From NCBI GenBank assembly GCA_019417795.1, contig DXUR01000233.1:1-5377 (forward strand): a stretch of DNA of 5,377 nucleotides, written 5' to 3'. The notes beneath the pieces were generated by a model. The model searched no databases. It was not told the DNA's origin and saw only the letters and a program-made list of their open reading frames with translations. Below are positions 3,517 to 5,377 of this stretch, piece after piece. Within the stretch, counting starts at the first letter, position 1. Every line of letters begins with the position of its first letter. This DNA is from Clostridiales bacterium (GTDB lineage Bacteria; Bacillota_A; Clostridia; Oscillospirales; Oscillospiraceae). The position numbers and the translations under genes were made by a program.

Positions 3517-5377
3517 GCCAGAAAAAGAAAACGACCGCACAGAGCAAACGACCGCGCAAAGCCCCCTCCAACCAGACAGGCGGAACAGCATGGGGCAAGA
3601 AAGTAGCGGCGGCAATCAGTGGAAAGATGCAGTCGGCAGATATGAAAAAGCTGATCCTGCTGAATTTTCCTTACATTATCGCCTTTTACATGGTGGGGAA
3701 AGCCGCATGGCTGTACCGACACTGTAATGGCGATACCATCGTGGACAGGCTGATGGTTCTTTTTATGAACTTTGGTCTGGCCTACAAAAGTTATCTGCCG
3801 AGTTTCCATCCGTTCGACTTGATGATTGGTCTGATCGGTGCAGCAGCACTGAAAGCCGTGATCTACTTCAAGGGCAAGAACGCAAAAAAGTATCGGCAGG
3901 GAGAGGAATACGGCTCTGCCCGGTGGGGCAATGCCAAGGACATTGAACCTTTTATTGACCCGGTATTCGAGAATAATGTGCTGCTCACCCAGACGGAACG
4001 GTTGATGATGAGCGGCAGACCAAAGCATCCGAAGTATGCCAGAAACAAGAACGTCATTGTAATTGGCGGCTCTGGCAGTGGCAAGACACGTTTTTTCGTG
4101 AAGCCCAATCTGATGCAGATGCCTGAAAAGGTCAGCTATGTCTGTACTGACCCGAAAGGTACGATCATCATTGAATGCGGAAAGATGCTCTCGGATGCCG
4201 GGTACAAAATCAAAGTCCTGAACACGATCAATTTCAAGAAGTCGATGCACTATAATCCGTTCCATTATATCCGCAGTGAGAAAGATATTCTGAAGCTGGT
4301 CAATACGATCATCGCCAACACGAAAGGGGACGGCGAGAAGTCCGGCGAAGATTTCTGGGTCAAGGCAGAACGCCTGCTCTACTGTGCACTCATCGGCTAT
4401 ATCTACTATGAAGCCCCAGAAGAAGAACAGAACTTCTCCACGCTGTTGGAATTTATCAATGCCAGCGAAGCCCGCGAGGATGATGAAGAGTTCAAGAATC
4501 CAGTCGATGAGCTGTTCGAGGATTTGGAAAAGGTGAAACCGGAACACTTTGCCGTGCGGCAGTACAAAAAGTACAAGCTGGCGGCAGGTAAAACGGCAAA
4601 ATCCATTCTGATTTCCTGCGGTGCAAGACTGGCTCCATTTGACATTAAGGAACTGCGTGATCTGATGGCATACGACGAGATGGAGCTGGATATGCTGGGA
4701 GATCAGCGCACTGCAATGTTCGTTATCATCTCCGATACGGATGATACTTTCAATTTTGTGGTATCAATCCTGTACACACAGCTATTCAATTTGCTCTGTG
4801 ATAAGGCGGACGATGAACACGGCGGCAGACTTCCGTACCATGTGCGGCTGCTCCTGGACGAGTTTGCAAACATCGGCCAGATTCCAAAGTTCGATAAGCT
4901 GATCGCTACCATCCGCAGCCGTGAGATTTCTGCTTCGATTATTCTCCAATCGCAAAGCCAGCTAAAGACCATTTACAAGGATGCCGCAGAAACCATCATT
5001 GGCAACTGCGACACGATGCTGTTCCTTGGCGGCAAGGAAAGCTCCACCCTCAAGGAAATTTCTGAAACGCTGGGCAAGGAAACCATCGACCTTTACAACA
5101 CATCGGATACCCGTGGCAACAGCCCCTCTTTTGGTACGAACTACCAAAAGACCGGAAAAGAACTGATGAGCCGGGATGAGCTTGCAGTCATGGATGGCAG
5201 CAAGTGCATCTTACAGTTAAGAGGTGTCAGACCATTCCTGAGTGATAAGTTTGATATTACCAAACATAAGCGGTACAAGGAACTTTCGGATTTCGATAAG
5301 AAAAACGAGTTCGACGTAGAACGCTATCTGAAACATGAACTGCGGCTGCTCACCACGGAAGAATTTGACCTTTATGA
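3513..5377 (+). CDS. virD4: VirD4/TraG-type type IV coupling protein (3' end cut off)
   Basis: Membrane-anchored ATPase that brings the relaxase-DNA complex to the type IV secretion channel. 621 complete codons are present with no stop, so the 3' end lies beyond the window, probably close by. Hydrophobic segments near residues 47-66, 77-92 and 102-119 form the N-terminal anchor after a basic, Lys-rich start. The family motif 'EEYGSARWGNAKDIEPF' begins at 131. Walker A is GGSGSGKT at 185-192, a 'TDPKG' motif is at 212-216, Walker B is LLLDEFANIG around D449-E450, and 'ILQSQSQLK' begins at 477. A helical insert (about 250-360) fits the all-alpha domain. The start overlaps the pcfB stop (ATGA), implying translational coupling. 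All key ATPase residues are intact. It corresponds to PcfC of pCF10. Confidence 0.95.
   Translation, partial: MSQKKKTTAQSKRPRKAPSNQTGGTAWGKKVAAAISGKMQSADMKKLILLNFPYIIAFYMVGKAAWLYRHCNGDTIVDRLMVLFMNFGLAYKSYLPSFHPFDLMIGLIGAAALKAVIYFKGKNAKKYRQGEEYGSARWGNAKDIEPFIDPVFENNVLLTQTERLMMSGRPKHPKYARNKNVIVIGGSGSGKTRFFVKPNLMQMPEKVSYVCTDPKGTIIIECGKMLSDAGYKIKVLNTINFKKSMHYNPFHYIRSEKDILKLVNTIIANTKGDGEKSGEDFWVKAERLLYCALIGYIYYEAPEEEQNFSTLLEFINASEAREDDEEFKNPVDELFEDLEKVKPEHFAVRQYKKYKLAAGKTAKSILISCGARLAPFDIKELRDLMAYDEMELDMLGDQRTAMFVIISDTDDTFNFVVSILYTQLFNLLCDKADDEHGGRLPYHVRLLLDEFANIGQIPKFDKLIATIRSREISASIILQSQSQLKTIYKDAAETIIGNCDTMLFLGGKESSTLKEISETLGKETIDLYNTSDTRGNSPSFGTNYQKTGKELMSRDELAVMDGSKCILQLRGVRPFLSDKFDITKHKRYKELSDFDKKNEFDVERYLKHELRLLTTEEFDLY

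Noticed and set aside
3455..3727. A 90-codon plus-strand frame overlapping pcfB and virD4
   Set aside because: It is an out-of-frame shadow of two strongly supported genes and has no domain features.
3288..4547. A 419-codon open frame on the minus strand opposite pcfB and virD4
   Set aside because: It lies antisense to two well-supported genes, its translation has no recognisable domain, and long antisense frames are expected opposite such codon use.

Overview
The window is the front part of the core of an integrative and conjugative element (ICE) from a low-to-moderate G+C Gram-positive bacterium, most likely a gut clostridium (Lachnospiraceae/Ruminococcaceae type). This rests on gene content and order: sigma-like regulator, RepA_N-type initiator, phage-type antirepressor, small protein, PcfB-family protein, VirD4-type coupling protein. 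That order is typical of Tn1549-like conjugative elements of Firmicutes. Strong AAAGGAGG-type ribosome binding sites agree. No chromosomal housekeeping gene, integrase, relaxase or resistance gene is present, so neither element boundary is in the window.

Layout. Positions 45-683 hold a sigma-70 region-4-like DNA-binding protein, closed by a clear intrinsic terminator (704-753). Positions 754-1175 hold no conventional gene but are full of structure: a 49-bp direct repeat present twice at a 103-bp period, a hairpin between the copies, a possible 28-codon leader ORF (986-1072), and a 67-nt imperfect inverted repeat (1067-1133) that abuts a TATAAT. A tightly packed plus-strand operon follows: repA (1176-2075), an AntA/KilAC antirepressor (2089-2784), a 61-residue cysteine-containing protein (2789-2974), a PcfB/DUF3801 protein (3016-3516) and a VirD4-type coupling ATPase (3513 to the window end, 3' end missing). 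Gaps are 4-41 nt, and the last two genes overlap by ATGA.

How the parts fit. RepA probably drives autonomous replication of the excised circular element. The middle of repA carries repeats conserved as DNA in different reading frames, which fits an origin lying inside the initiator gene as in RepA_N plasmids. The 421-nt leader ahead of repA is where expression of the operon would be set. PcfB and the coupling protein serve DNA transfer, so replication and transfer appear to share one transcription unit. The sigma-like protein and the antirepressor are the probable regulators.

Most of the genes belong to known families. The less explained parts are the repeat-rich leader, the iteron-like repeats inside repA, and the His/Cys-rich middle of the antirepressor. 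I see no convincing evidence for a wholly new system.
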